Source of the DNA: CAIYUC01 sp963682005
GTDB taxonomy: Bacteria > Bacteroidota > Bacteroidia > Bacteroidales > FEN-979
Direction of reading: 5' to 3'
DNA: 64,000 bases
NCBI GenBank assembly: GCA_963682005.1
Contig: OY820914.1
Location: 1,426,001 to 1,490,000, forward strand
Position numbers and translations under genes: made by a program. The notes under the pieces were generated by a model that did not search any database, was not told the origin of the DNA, and saw nothing but the letters and a program-made list of their open reading frames with translations. Below are positions 1 through 8,725 of this stretch, piece after piece (position 1 is the first letter of the stretch; every line of letters begins with the position of its first letter).

Positions 1-483
1 GTAGATCCTGAACCGTGTATTCTTGTCGATGGTCCAGACCTCGAACTTGCTGTTCACATCGATGATATCCCGCCCTTTATTGCCCATCCTGATCGATAGC
101 CAGAATTTCCCGTTCCGGTGGCGGATATAGATCTGTTTCGTAACGAAAAGATCATGCGGGCGCTTGATCACGAAATAGACCAGGAATCCGGAGAAAATGG
201 CAGTATAGAAAAGTGAGATCGTCGACTGGATCATCACGATCATCCTTCCCTGGTCGGTAACAGGATGAATATCGCCAAATCCGATCGTATGAAAGGAAAC
301 GATGCTGAAATAAACGGCTTTCCGGAAATCGACCGGATCTGCAATGGCATTGCCATAGGTTGTCATGCCGATACTGTTGGTGATGTGATAGAGGTACGCG
401 AAGATCATGATGATCACCCCGTACAGGAACAGGAATAAGAGGATAAAGAAAAGGACTTCCCGGGTTTTGATTGAAAAGTTCAT
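1..483 (-). CDS. Kir-like potassium channel (3' end cut by window edge)
   Basis: The reverse-strand frame is open from an ATG at 483 to base 1 (161 codons), so the C-terminus is missing. Residues 10-33 form a first membrane helix. A pore segment carries the K+ selectivity filter TIGFGDIHP (residues 66-74), followed by a second helix (about 82-106). The cytoplasmic start, with WLSIRMGNKGRDIIDV, resembles the beginning of the inward-rectifier (Kir/IRK) C-terminal domain rather than an RCK domain. It starts 9 bp after the stop of the MscS gene, so the two are very likely co-transcribed. Predicted role: K+ flux across the inner membrane. Family assignment to a two-TM K+ channel is firm; the Kir subtype is inferred from about 50 residues. 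Confidence 0.85.
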   Translation of the reverse strand, partial: MNFSIKTREVLFFILLFLFLYGVIIMIFAYLYHITNSIGMTTYGNAIADPVDFRKAVYFSIVSFHTIGFGDIHPVTDQGRMIVMIQSTISLFYTAIFSGFLVYFVIKRPHDLFVTKQIYIRHRNGKFWLSIRMGNKGRDIIDVNSKFEVWTIDKNTRFRIY

Positions 484-492
484 GGACAAACG

Positions 493-2148
493 TTATTTTC
501 CGACCCTGAAGGATCCGGGTTGGTAATCCTTTGAGCGAAACGAAGGGGGAATTGTTGTCGTATTTCCATCGCGAACGGCATGATAGCCCGGCGACATGAT
601 CTCCACGCCCGCTTCATTGAACGAATCCTGGATGTTCTGATGAAGGTCAGAGTAGATCACGATCATCCTCCAGGGATCATCCGTAAATGCATTGATCTGA
701 TAGGAAACGTATGAATCGTCGAGACTGGTCTGCAGAACAAAGGGTTTCGGATCTTTCAGGATCCCCGTTGTTCGTTCAGCAGCGCGGATCAGGAGTTCGT
801 GAACGGTCTTCCATGGGGCATCATAGCCGATCGTAATGCTAGTATAAAGGATCAGGCCTGATTCCCCGGCCATGGTGCTATAGTTGACAACTTCGCCTCC
901 CATGATCTTGGAGTTCGGAATGGTCACGACCTCGTTCTTGATTGTCTGGAGCTTGGTCACAAGCATTGTTTTTTCAACCACATCACCGGTGATTTCACCG
1001 ATCCTGACGCGGTCTCCCATGCGGAATGCACGGGTATATGTCAGTGAAAACCCGGCCATGATGTTCGACAGGGAACTGGCCGACGTGATCGAAAAAAGGA
1101 TCCCGACAAATACGGAAACACCCTGGAATACCTTGGAGTCGGATCCCGGAAGATACGGCCAGATCACGATCAGCGTAAAGGCCCAGATGATAAGGCGGAT
1201 GATATTGAACGTCGGAACGGCCCAATCGGGGTAAAAGCCGGGGATCTTGAATGTAGAGGATTCAACCTCTCTTTTCAGGAAACGGAAAAACTTAATGACC
1301 AGCCGGGCAATAAAAATAAATACAATGATAATGATGAGGTTTGGCAGAAAATGGTAAATGCTTTTCACAAAATCGGAGATGGGAGAAAGGAAGTACCTGA
1401 GAAAGCCGATCGTGAATCCTTTTGTCCAGGGCAGGATGTAGAACATCAGGAACAAGGCCAGGATGATCAGAAGGATCAGTAAAACAAACCGGAACACTTT
1501 GTTTAGCATTTTAAGAAAGCTGATCTGGCGTGGTTTATTGAAGAGTTCCGATTTTTGTATATGGAGTTTTTCAAGGAGATCTCCTTCCCAGGACAGGATC
1601 CTTCGGTTAATGAACCGGAATAACCAGTTGACAAGCCAGGTCAGGATCATCAGGATAAGAAGCACTGCACCGGCAAACAGGATATCACGGACAAGGTTTT
1701 TTCCCATCTGAACTTTCCGGTAATCGATTACGGCATGAGAAACCGACCTCAACCTTGTAACAGCAAGACTATCCTGTGAAATATTTTCAGCAGCGGCATC
1801 CTGTTCTGTGATCGCCATGAGAAAGAGGTCCTTATAATAAAGATCAATGGAAATATCCGACCTGTACAGTTTCAGGGAATCGGCATTGAACAGGGGATCT
1901 TCAGCAATGTCCAGGAGCCGCTGCTCCGTTGACTTTGCCCTCTGTAACGGTGTAAAAGGACCAACTTTCCTGCTGATGACAAAGATCGTCTTCCCGAAAG
2001 GCGCTACTTTTTGGGGAGTAACCAATGTTGTCATTGAATCATGACGCAGGTCTGTAATGGTTATGCCCGACTGGGGCCTCCCGATACCGGCGAATGACAG
2101 GATTGCGAGGAGGGTCAGTGCGAATGAACGGGTAAACGGTTTTTTCAT
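493..2148 (-). CDS. MscS-family mechanosensitive ion channel
   Basis: The 551-residue protein starts with a signal peptide (residues 1-26) and a soluble periplasmic region to about 150. Several membrane helices follow (about 157-180, 215-240, 265-290, 310-335, 345-365). The last, Gly/Ala/Ser-rich helix (GVSVFVGILFSITSASSL) matches the MscS pore-lining TM3, and the beta domain follows with FRMGDRVRIGEITGDV. The family opens under membrane tension to release solutes during hypo-osmotic shock. It is much longer than E. coli MscS (286 aa), as in the larger MscS-like channels with extra N-terminal helices. It lies 12 bp downstream of the C25 peptidase and 9 bp upstream of the K+ channel, which suggests an osmotic or turgor gene pair. 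Confidence 0.9.
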   Translation of the reverse strand: MKKPFTRSFALTLLAILSFAGIGRPQSGITITDLRHDSMTTLVTPQKVAPFGKTIFVISRKVGPFTPLQRAKSTEQRLLDIAEDPLFNADSLKLYRSDISIDLYYKDLFLMAITEQDAAAENISQDSLAVTRLRSVSHAVIDYRKVQMGKNLVRDILFAGAVLLILMILTWLVNWLFRFINRRILSWEGDLLEKLHIQKSELFNKPRQISFLKMLNKVFRFVLLILLIILALFLMFYILPWTKGFTIGFLRYFLSPISDFVKSIYHFLPNLIIIIVFIFIARLVIKFFRFLKREVESSTFKIPGFYPDWAVPTFNIIRLIIWAFTLIVIWPYLPGSDSKVFQGVSVFVGILFSITSASSLSNIMAGFSLTYTRAFRMGDRVRIGEITGDVVEKTMLVTKLQTIKNEVVTIPNSKIMGGEVVNYSTMAGESGLILYTSITIGYDAPWKTVHELLIRAAERTTGILKDPKPFVLQTSLDDSYVSYQINAFTDDPWRMIVIYSDLHQNIQDSFNEAGVEIMSPGYHAVRDGNTTTIPPSFRSKDYQPGSFRVGK

Positions 2149-2160
2149 TTAGGCCGGATT

Positions 2161-4236
2161 TTATTTGTTTCCGTTCAGGATGACCGATCCCCGGAGAAAT
2201 ACAGATTTCCCGGGGTTGATCGTAAATGTGCTGCCGCTCTGGATGACCAGGTCGTGGCAGAAAATGGTGTTGTTCGTATTGATGGCCGGCATGTTTGCTG
2301 CATTCGGGATCACCACATTGCTCAGCGTTGTAGGGACGGATGCCGGATTCCAGTTCCCGGCCTTGTTCCAGTCGGTATCGATCGCACCGGTCCAGGTGGC
2401 GGTAGTAAAGGTTACCGGGTCTGCCGTCCAGATCTCCAGGGCCGGATCGCCGAAAGCGTTGCAGCAATACTGGCACCAGCGTTGGGCTCCCGGCTCGAAT
2501 TCCCCCGGAAGGGAGATGAACGGAACAGTTTTGATCTTCGATATCATGTGACAGGTGCCCATGTGCTTTTCAGGAAGGGTATCGTTATAAAGGGCGCTCA
2601 CGAATTCCCGCTCCAGGTGCTCGGAAGGACCTTCGGTGGTTCCTTCGTCAAACCAGCCGTAACGCGAATTAAACACACCTGCAACCAGGAAATTGTTGAT
2701 CGTAACAGCCTTGGATGAAACACAATTTGCCTGGTCAAAGGCACCGTCATAACAGCCCTGCGTATAAAGGATCTGGAAATTATGTGTGATGCCGTTCACC
2801 TGTGAGAAATTGGCATCGGTGATATCGGATGTGTTCATCCGCAGCATATAGCTCGTATTGGCATGACCGAGATGGTGAATAAACGATTTTCCCGAGTTGA
2901 TCTTTGCGATCAGCTGGGAAGCGGTCCAGCTCCATACGGAAGAAGAAGGCGTGATTGAATCGTAGAGTTTTTCAATGGAATTGGTAGAAGAAGGAATGCC
3001 ATGCGTATAATACCCATTATCGCTGTGGTTGTTGATGAGCAGATTCATATACGAACCGCCGAGTGTGAGAGGGGCACCGTAAAGCCATTCACCCGCCAGC
3101 AAAGGTTTATTCATTTCCCCGAAAACCGGGTTTGTCTCATAGCCAATGGTCTTCCGGATCATTTTGCGGAGCTCGGCGGTGTCGTTGACCGGGAATCGTC
3201 CTACGGAGATTTCAGGCAGAAGATCCGGATTGTCGGTAATTTCCGCATAGATATGATCATTGTCGAGGTCGTAGGTCCCGTCCATCCCTGAATAATAAAG
3301 GTCGGCCGGGATCCCTGAATCAGTGTAACCACCGCCAGACTGCACATAGCAGTAAAATCCCCTGGCAGGAACGCGGACATTGTTGCCGGCCAGCAGCACA
3401 TACTGGATCTGGTTGTTCAGATATTGATCCTTGATGTAATTCCTGATCTTCTCCTGGAGATCATAACCGGTCATGGTTGAGGAAATGCTTTCCGTTGTCT
3501 TGACCTGGCATGACAATCCTTTGGAGGTACGGAGGTTGATCAGCGACTGGAATTCATTCTGGAAAAGGGCCGGGGTGATGATCAGGTACTGGTAGGCGGT
3601 TGCCGGGGCTTTCGGTTGAGGGTATTGTTTGGTCATCTCCGGATTCTGGGCGAAGCTTCGTACCCGCGTCAGCGCCATGTCTACGGAGACCAGGCTTTTC
3701 AATGCTTCTGCAGAAGCAGCATCAGGACTGGTGTTGATCCTGACTGTGACTTTTGCATAGTAGGAAACCGTTCCTTCTGCAGGATTATATTTTACCGGGG
3801 AAAAGGATGAAATCGCTAATGCATATCCATTCATGTACTGGGTCATCAGTTGACCTTCCGGCCTGGCGGGATAGATGCCGTTCATCCTGTAAACAGCTTC
3901 TTTTTTTATGAAATCATGCGTTGATTCAGAATCGGTGGGCTGTACTTCCTGCTGCGGATAAAGAAGGAAAGAGCCCGGGATCATAGTTTCATTTTCGCCT
4001 GTAATATCTATGGAAATGGCAGATTCTCCCGGTGGAATCAGAAGAATGATTTCAGCATAGGGGAGAACCGGCTCGCCTGGAATGCCCGAGAGTTTTGTGT
4101 TGTCAAATGAAACCGTTGACCAGGTGCCGGAGGTTTTTACGGATGGATCTGAAAAGTAAAATACTTTCTCAATCGTCCCGGCGAACAATATCATTCCTGA
4201 AAGTAAACCAAGAAGTATCAGCGTAGCTTTTTTCAT
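2161..4236 (-). CDS. Secreted gingipain-like C25 cysteine peptidase
   Basis: Signal peptide MKKATLILLGLLSGMILFAG opens the protein. An N-terminal gingipain-propeptide-like region is followed by a C25 caspase-fold domain. The probable catalytic His sits in HHLGHAN (about residue 458) and the Cys in YTQGCYDGAF (about 494). The tail (DTDWNKAGNWNPASVPT onward) is the beta-rich module that in this phylum usually precedes a sorting domain, but the protein ends there with no recognisable T9SS domain. The frame is open to an ATG at 4260, but those extra 8 codons come from a dispersed repeat (4252-4348), so I start at 4236. Predicted role: extracellular or surface endopeptidase. Activity and specificity are inferred only from the His/Cys pair. 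Confidence 0.87.
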   Translation of the reverse strand: MKKATLILLGLLSGMILFAGTIEKVFYFSDPSVKTSGTWSTVSFDNTKLSGIPGEPVLPYAEIILLIPPGESAISIDITGENETMIPGSFLLYPQQEVQPTDSESTHDFIKKEAVYRMNGIYPARPEGQLMTQYMNGYALAISSFSPVKYNPAEGTVSYYAKVTVRINTSPDAASAEALKSLVSVDMALTRVRSFAQNPEMTKQYPQPKAPATAYQYLIITPALFQNEFQSLINLRTSKGLSCQVKTTESISSTMTGYDLQEKIRNYIKDQYLNNQIQYVLLAGNNVRVPARGFYCYVQSGGGYTDSGIPADLYYSGMDGTYDLDNDHIYAEITDNPDLLPEISVGRFPVNDTAELRKMIRKTIGYETNPVFGEMNKPLLAGEWLYGAPLTLGGSYMNLLINNHSDNGYYTHGIPSSTNSIEKLYDSITPSSSVWSWTASQLIAKINSGKSFIHHLGHANTSYMLRMNTSDITDANFSQVNGITHNFQILYTQGCYDGAFDQANCVSSKAVTINNFLVAGVFNSRYGWFDEGTTEGPSEHLEREFVSALYNDTLPEKHMGTCHMISKIKTVPFISLPGEFEPGAQRWCQYCCNAFGDPALEIWTADPVTFTTATWTGAIDTDWNKAGNWNPASVPTTLSNVVIPNAANMPAINTNNTIFCHDLVIQSGSTFTINPGKSVFLRGSVILNGNK

Positions 4237-4251
4237 TCGTTGTGCAAATTT

Positions 4252-4348
4252 CGTACCCATTCCCCGTCCCCTTCCTTACTAGTAGGGAAGGGGACGGGGG
4301 TAGGGTACTGTTAAGATTATTGGTATAATTGTGATCCATCAATAAAAA
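4252..4348. repeat. GTACCC dispersed hairpin repeat, copy 1 (partial)
   Basis: A GTACCC...GGGTAC imperfect palindrome encloses CCCCTTCC, an ACTAGT centre and GGAAGGGG. It is followed by a conserved tail (TTGGTATAATTGTGATC). The same unit recurs at 19534-19714 and 36604-36796 in the same orientation. This copy lacks the left approximately 85 bp and abuts the C25 peptidase start. Confidence 0.8.
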
Positions 4349-4399
4349 TAATCTGTGAAATTACGGAAAATTCCGAACATTAATTTTTAGGAGAAAAAA

Positions 4400-4493
4400 G
4401 AACACGGATCAAACGGAAAATCACTGATAAAACGGATATCTCAAATCCTTGAAGATCCATGGTCGCTGAAAGCGATCCGCGTCATCCGTGTTC
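4400..4493. repeat. Inverted-repeat element with GAACACGGAT ends
   Basis: The ends GAACACGGAT (4400-4409) and ATCCGTGTTC (4484-4493) are perfect inverted repeats. The inside holds degenerate ACGGA/TCCG blocks. There is no coding capacity. It resembles a small MITE-like or long-hairpin repeat lying between the dockerin protein and the peptidase gene. Confidence 0.65.
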
Positions 4494-4519
4494 CATTTAT
4501 TTTCTCCCGGAAGAGCAAT

Positions 4520-6493
4520 TTATTTCTTCGCCGGGAACGGAGGAGTTATACGTCCGGCACCCTGCTGCAGGTTATTGAAAACAAGGACCATGTCAAAAAT
4601 ATCGACAAACCCGTCGGGGCCTGTTCCTCCGGAAGGCGGACAGCCTGTAATATCTTCAATGATATATCCCATGGCTACCACCAGGTTATCATTGTAGACC
4701 TGGTTGTTATCGAAGATATCCACAAAGCCATCCTGAAGATCGGGTACGACACCGGTAACATCTCCACCCCATAATCCATACGGACCGTTGCTGCCCGTCA
4801 GATCTTTCAGGTTGCCGCCAAAAGCCTGCGACATGGCCGTGGTGAAATCATACGTAATGTTATTTCCGGCGAATGAGACGGGTAATGAACTCCAGGTTTC
4901 AACGCTCTGACGATGCTTCAGGATGATGTAATAATTGTCGGATAATGAAAGTGGCAATTCTGAAAGGGTGATGGTGCCGTTCGTTTCAATGAATGACCCA
5001 TGATGTTTATAGTTGTATGGGATCGGATCGGGCCAGTTCGGACCAAGGTCCTGGACAAGGAGTACACTCAGGGTATCGGCATGATTACCCGGCCACTTGT
5101 CAAACTGCACAAGCGAAAGCGGGTCGACATCCAGGGACTTATTCATCATCCCGGATGACTTATCATACATTCCTTCAAGATATGCTTTTACGACAAGCGT
5201 TTTCACGACCTGGGGAGGAGAGGTGAACACCCGGTTCATGGTACAAGTCACAGAGTCCGAAAATGCTGCCGTAATCGTATGGCTGAGGCCATCACAGGGA
5301 ATTCCGTTGAGACTGTATGGATGCGGACTCGTGAATGGCGCATTGAATACCTGGGAAACCGGGGGAATAACCGTGTTATCCGTAATGGTAAGTGTTCCTG
5401 TTGACGGAGGATTGCTGAATTCGATGTTCCCCGAGATGGAGAAAGTATTCGTGGAAGGGTTGCAGGTAGATGGCCCGCCCGTCATAGCGATCATGGAGCA
5501 ATGGAGAACGATGCTGCAATCCGCCATTCCTGTGCCGTCAATCTGGGAAAAGGTGATGGTACCCGGCTGCATGCTGAAATTCGTGATCATCAGGATATAG
5601 ATCTCTCCGGGTTGTGTATTCAGGATGTGGCATGTTTCAGAAGGTTGGGGTGAATAGCTGCAATCGACCATGTTCCCCTGCGGGTAAAAACCCCAGCATT
5701 CGATATTGGTATTGTCGCAGCAATTAGGACCACCCGGAGAATGGCAGGTTCCGGTCAATCCCGTTGCGCAACCGTCTGTCAGGCTGGTGAACGGACCCCA
5801 GCAGATAAAGTCAACATCATGAAAATTACTTTGCTCGATCAGCAGGATAATATCTCCGGCTAAGCCGATACGCATATAAAACCATGCCGGGCAGGGTTCA
5901 GAACCCAGGCAGCCATAATTGGGATAGCCGCCGGTCGGAGGTATTGCAGTGCCTGTCGTTCCTGAAGGGTAGGTAAAAGCATTTCCTCCACAGGCTTCCA
6001 TCGCCGTCTCGCATGTCACCCAGAGATCACGGTTTAAATCCTGACTGGAAGGGTCAGAGCCTTTTGTCTTCCGGACCTCCGTAAAAAGCGCCTCAAGCCG
6101 TGCCATAGTTTCGTTACGGTCATGTGAATGCACGATGAAGAGGGTGGAATCATTATTAAATTCGTTCTTATCCATCATAAAAATCCCAAATCGCCGTGCC
6201 TCGTTATAAAAAGCCAGGCGTTCGGATGATGAGTTGAACATGGACAGCCTGATCATGTACTGGTCCCCTTCGGGGTCTTCCCGCACAAAACGGGCAAACC
6301 AGCCGGTTTGGCTGCCGGTTCCGGAACAATAGACAGAATCATTATTGATCATACCGACATCAGGAAAATCATTTCCGGAAAGTCTTTCCATCATTTTATT
6401 CCCGGAAACCCCGGAAATGGAATACAATCCGGTCATGATCGTAAAACAAGTGATTCTCAGGAGGAACATAATTTTTAGTCCGGTCTTTTTCAT
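4520..6493 (-). CDS. Large secreted protein with C-terminal dockerin-like repeats
   Basis: A 657-residue protein with an N-terminal hydrophobic export signal (about 1-31). The middle contains a Bacteroidota extracellular module with the motif YILMITNFSMQPGTITF and many cysteines, followed by a Pro/Thr-rich Ig-like stretch. The C-terminus (about 590-645) has two copies of DGFVDIFD with Asp spacing typical of dockerin type I calcium-binding loops. No catalytic domain was recognised and no T9SS sorting domain follows. It could be a scaffold-bound or surface protein; dockerin-like pairs also occur in Bacteroidota proteins unrelated to cellulosomes. Transcription probably starts from TATCTTTA (complement of 6519-6526). 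Function unknown. Confidence 0.75.
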   Translation of the reverse strand: MKKTGLKIMFLLRITCFTIMTGLYSISGVSGNKMMERLSGNDFPDVGMINNDSVYCSGTGSQTGWFARFVREDPEGDQYMIRLSMFNSSSERLAFYNEARRFGIFMMDKNEFNNDSTLFIVHSHDRNETMARLEALFTEVRKTKGSDPSSQDLNRDLWVTCETAMEACGGNAFTYPSGTTGTAIPPTGGYPNYGCLGSEPCPAWFYMRIGLAGDIILLIEQSNFHDVDFICWGPFTSLTDGCATGLTGTCHSPGGPNCCDNTNIECWGFYPQGNMVDCSYSPQPSETCHILNTQPGEIYILMITNFSMQPGTITFSQIDGTGMADCSIVLHCSMIAMTGGPSTCNPSTNTFSISGNIEFSNPPSTGTLTITDNTVIPPVSQVFNAPFTSPHPYSLNGIPCDGLSHTITAAFSDSVTCTMNRVFTSPPQVVKTLVVKAYLEGMYDKSSGMMNKSLDVDPLSLVQFDKWPGNHADTLSVLLVQDLGPNWPDPIPYNYKHHGSFIETNGTITLSELPLSLSDNYYIILKHRQSVETWSSLPVSFAGNNITYDFTTAMSQAFGGNLKDLTGSNGPYGLWGGDVTGVVPDLQDGFVDIFDNNQVYNDNLVVAMGYIIEDITGCPPSGGTGPDGFVDIFDMVLVFNNLQQGAGRITPPFPAKK

Positions 6494-6518
6494 GATGGCA
6501 GCATTTGAATTCAGGCTA

Positions 6519-6526
6519 TAAAGATA
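6519..6526 (-). promoter_or_regulatory. Possible -7 element for the dockerin protein
   Basis: Reads TATCTTTA on the minus strand, one base from the TAnnTTTG consensus, about 26 bp upstream of the start codon. No clear -33 element was seen. Confidence 0.4.
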
Positions 6527-6586
6527 TTGTATCTTCTCGTGTTAAAAAAATACGTACAACATTCATTTTTCTTAACAGACGATGTG

Positions 6587-6680
6587 TATTAGCCTTGTGC
6601 CTTCGTAATTTTTTACCACAGAGGCCACAAAGCCTGCCTGCCGGCGGGCAGGAAGGCACAGAGGTCACAGAAAGATAATA
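6587..6680. repeat. Intergenic repeat with CAGAGGCCACA / GCACAGAGGTCACAG and a GCCTGCC hairpin
   Basis: Contains the phylum-typical ACCACAGAGGCCACA stretch interrupted by a palindrome (GCCTGCCTGCCGGCGGGCAGG). A related ACCAAAGAGACCACAGG block is at 25399-25416. Non-coding. Confidence 0.5.
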
Positions 6681-6723
6681 TTTTGCATTCTGCATTCCTG
6701 CATTCCTGCATTTCCTAAAGTGT

Positions 6724-6731
6724 TATCTTTG
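6724..6731 (+). promoter_or_regulatory. -7 promoter element of the endonuclease gene
   Basis: TATCTTTG matches the Bacteroidetes -7 consensus exactly. It lies inside the upstream end of the open frame, so translation must begin further down, at 6765. Confidence 0.6.
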
Positions 6732-6764
6732 CAGCCACATCAACACAACCAGCATCCGACTGAC

Positions 6765-8615
6765 ATGAATATACTTACATTCGCTTTATCTCATTCTCTC
6801 TCCAGGAAAATTGCCTCAATTTCATTTATTGTCTTTTTCTCCGGCATCATGGTTGCCGGGTTTGCCGAGATCCCAACCGGTTACTACAACACAGCGTCGG
6901 GGCTTTCGGGGACAGCCTTGCAGGCCGCGCTGCACAATATCATCAAGAACCACACGGTAATCAGCTATACACCCGGGGTCTGGAACGCATTTTACACCAC
7001 CGACGACAAGCCGAACGGGACGGTCTGGGACATGTATTCGGACATCCCTGACGGGACGGCGAACGGGAATCCTCCATATGTTTACCAGTTTGGAAGCGAT
7101 CAGTGCGGAAATGCGTCACAGGAAGGCGATTGCTACAGCCGGGAACACTCCTGGCCGAAGAGCTGGTTCGGGGATACCTCGCCGATGAACACTGACTTGT
7201 TCCACATTTACCCTGCCGATCAGTATGTGAACAACCGGCACAGCGACTATCCCTTCGGAAAAGTGGGAACAGCCACATGGACTTCTCAGAACGGATGCAA
7301 AGTGGGACCTTGCGTGACATCAGGATATACAGGAACAGTTTTTGAGCCCCGGAATGAATACAAGGGGGATTTTGCCCGCAGTTACTTTTACATGTCAACA
7401 CGGTATTACACGGAAGATGCAGGATGGCCGGGAAGTCCGATGGTCACCGGTTCGCAGCTCAATCCCTGGGCGCTGGCGATGATGCTTCTGTGGCATCAGC
7501 AGGATCCGGTTTCACAAAAGGAGACTGACAGGAACAACGCCATATACCTGATCCAGCATAACCGGAATCCTTTCATTGACCATCCGGAATATGCCGAGAA
7601 TATCTGGGTTCCGAATACCGGGATCAAAGCCGAGCCGACCAACCATGTAACCGGATTTACCGTGGCAATCGGATCGCCATCATACAGCACGGTTGTTCTT
7701 ACCTGGACGGATGCCACGGGTACGGTCATTCCCGATGCCTACCTGATCAAGGGAAGCACCGTCAGTTTTGCTGACATTACGAACCCCGTGGATGGGGTTC
7801 CCACGGATGACGGCGGTTTGATCAAGAACATCTTCGCCAATGTACAGACTTATTCTTTTACAGGACTTTCGGCAAGCATGACCTATTACTTCAAGATCTT
7901 CCCGTATACCAATTCAGGAACAAACATCAATTACAAGATCAACGGGACCATTCCAACCGGATCCGCCACCACATCCATCGGCTCCGGAACAGGTACGCTG
8001 CTGAATCCTTATACCTGCAGCCAGGCGATTGCCAACCAGACCATGACATTGAAATGGGTTTCCGGGTATATTGTAGGTGTTGCGATCAGCCAGACAGGAG
8101 CAAACACCACTCCGCCGTTTACGGGGGCTCCGAATTACAACATCGCCATTTCCGACAACATCAACGATATCCAGGCATCCACCATGTTGTTTGTTCAGCT
8201 TCCGGCCGGGGATATCCGCACCAACCTGAACCTCATCAGCAATCTTTCGAATTTCCGCAAGAAAGTGCTGGTCTATGGAAGCCTTGAACCGTATTTCTCT
8301 CCTCATGCAGGATTAAAATCAACATCCGATTACAAATGGGATAACCCGACAAACTCTATTGCCAGCGGTTATTGGAATGCTGCAACAACATGGGATACGG
8401 GAATTCCATACCAGCACGACAATGTGACGGTTTTATCCCCGGTAACCCTCGATGTTTCTTCTCCATGCAACAATCTTACCGTCGGCACGGGCGGGACATT
8501 CATCATCAATCCGGGGAAGGTCGTGACGGTCAACGGCACCCTGACCACCCTTGGCGAGCTGATGAATCACGCCGGTGACCAGGGCATCCAAACAAAGGAA
8601 CCGGGGAAAAAGTAA
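6765..8615 (+). CDS. Secreted endonuclease I family nuclease with beta-rich C-terminal modules
   Basis: The start is ATG 6765; an upstream GTG in frame (6720) precedes the predicted promoter. An export signal is followed by an endonuclease I (EndA/NucM) domain at about residues 45-285. Family motifs are EHSWPKSWFGD, FHIYPADQYVNNRHSDYPFG and RSYFYMSTRYY. Then come a fibronectin-like stretch (about 300-400), an OB-like module (WVSGYIVGVAI, about 430-520) and the W-x-x-A-T-T-W...INPGKVVTVNGTL module. The family cleaves extracellular DNA or RNA. The tail (NHAGDQGIQTKEPGKK) is identical to a remnant at 10570-10632 and looks substituted for the usual sorting domain. Monocistronic. Confidence 0.88.
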   Translation: MNILTFALSHSLSRKIASISFIVFFSGIMVAGFAEIPTGYYNTASGLSGTALQAALHNIIKNHTVISYTPGVWNAFYTTDDKPNGTVWDMYSDIPDGTANGNPPYVYQFGSDQCGNASQEGDCYSREHSWPKSWFGDTSPMNTDLFHIYPADQYVNNRHSDYPFGKVGTATWTSQNGCKVGPCVTSGYTGTVFEPRNEYKGDFARSYFYMSTRYYTEDAGWPGSPMVTGSQLNPWALAMMLLWHQQDPVSQKETDRNNAIYLIQHNRNPFIDHPEYAENIWVPNTGIKAEPTNHVTGFTVAIGSPSYSTVVLTWTDATGTVIPDAYLIKGSTVSFADITNPVDGVPTDDGGLIKNIFANVQTYSFTGLSASMTYYFKIFPYTNSGTNINYKINGTIPTGSATTSIGSGTGTLLNPYTCSQAIANQTMTLKWVSGYIVGVAISQTGANTTPPFTGAPNYNIAISDNINDIQASTMLFVQLPAGDIRTNLNLISNLSNFRKKVLVYGSLEPYFSPHAGLKSTSDYKWDNPTNSIASGYWNAATTWDTGIPYQHDNVTVLSPVTLDVSSPCNNLTVGTGGTFIINPGKVVTVNGTLTTLGELMNHAGDQGIQTKEPGKK

Positions 8616-8725
8616 TTCCTGATTCATAATTACCTTAAGGATTTGAAATATTTATCCTTCATCAGACTCTATGTTCTTTAGAGCCTGTTTAAAATTCATG
8701 TAGAAATTCAAAGGGTATTATCTCA

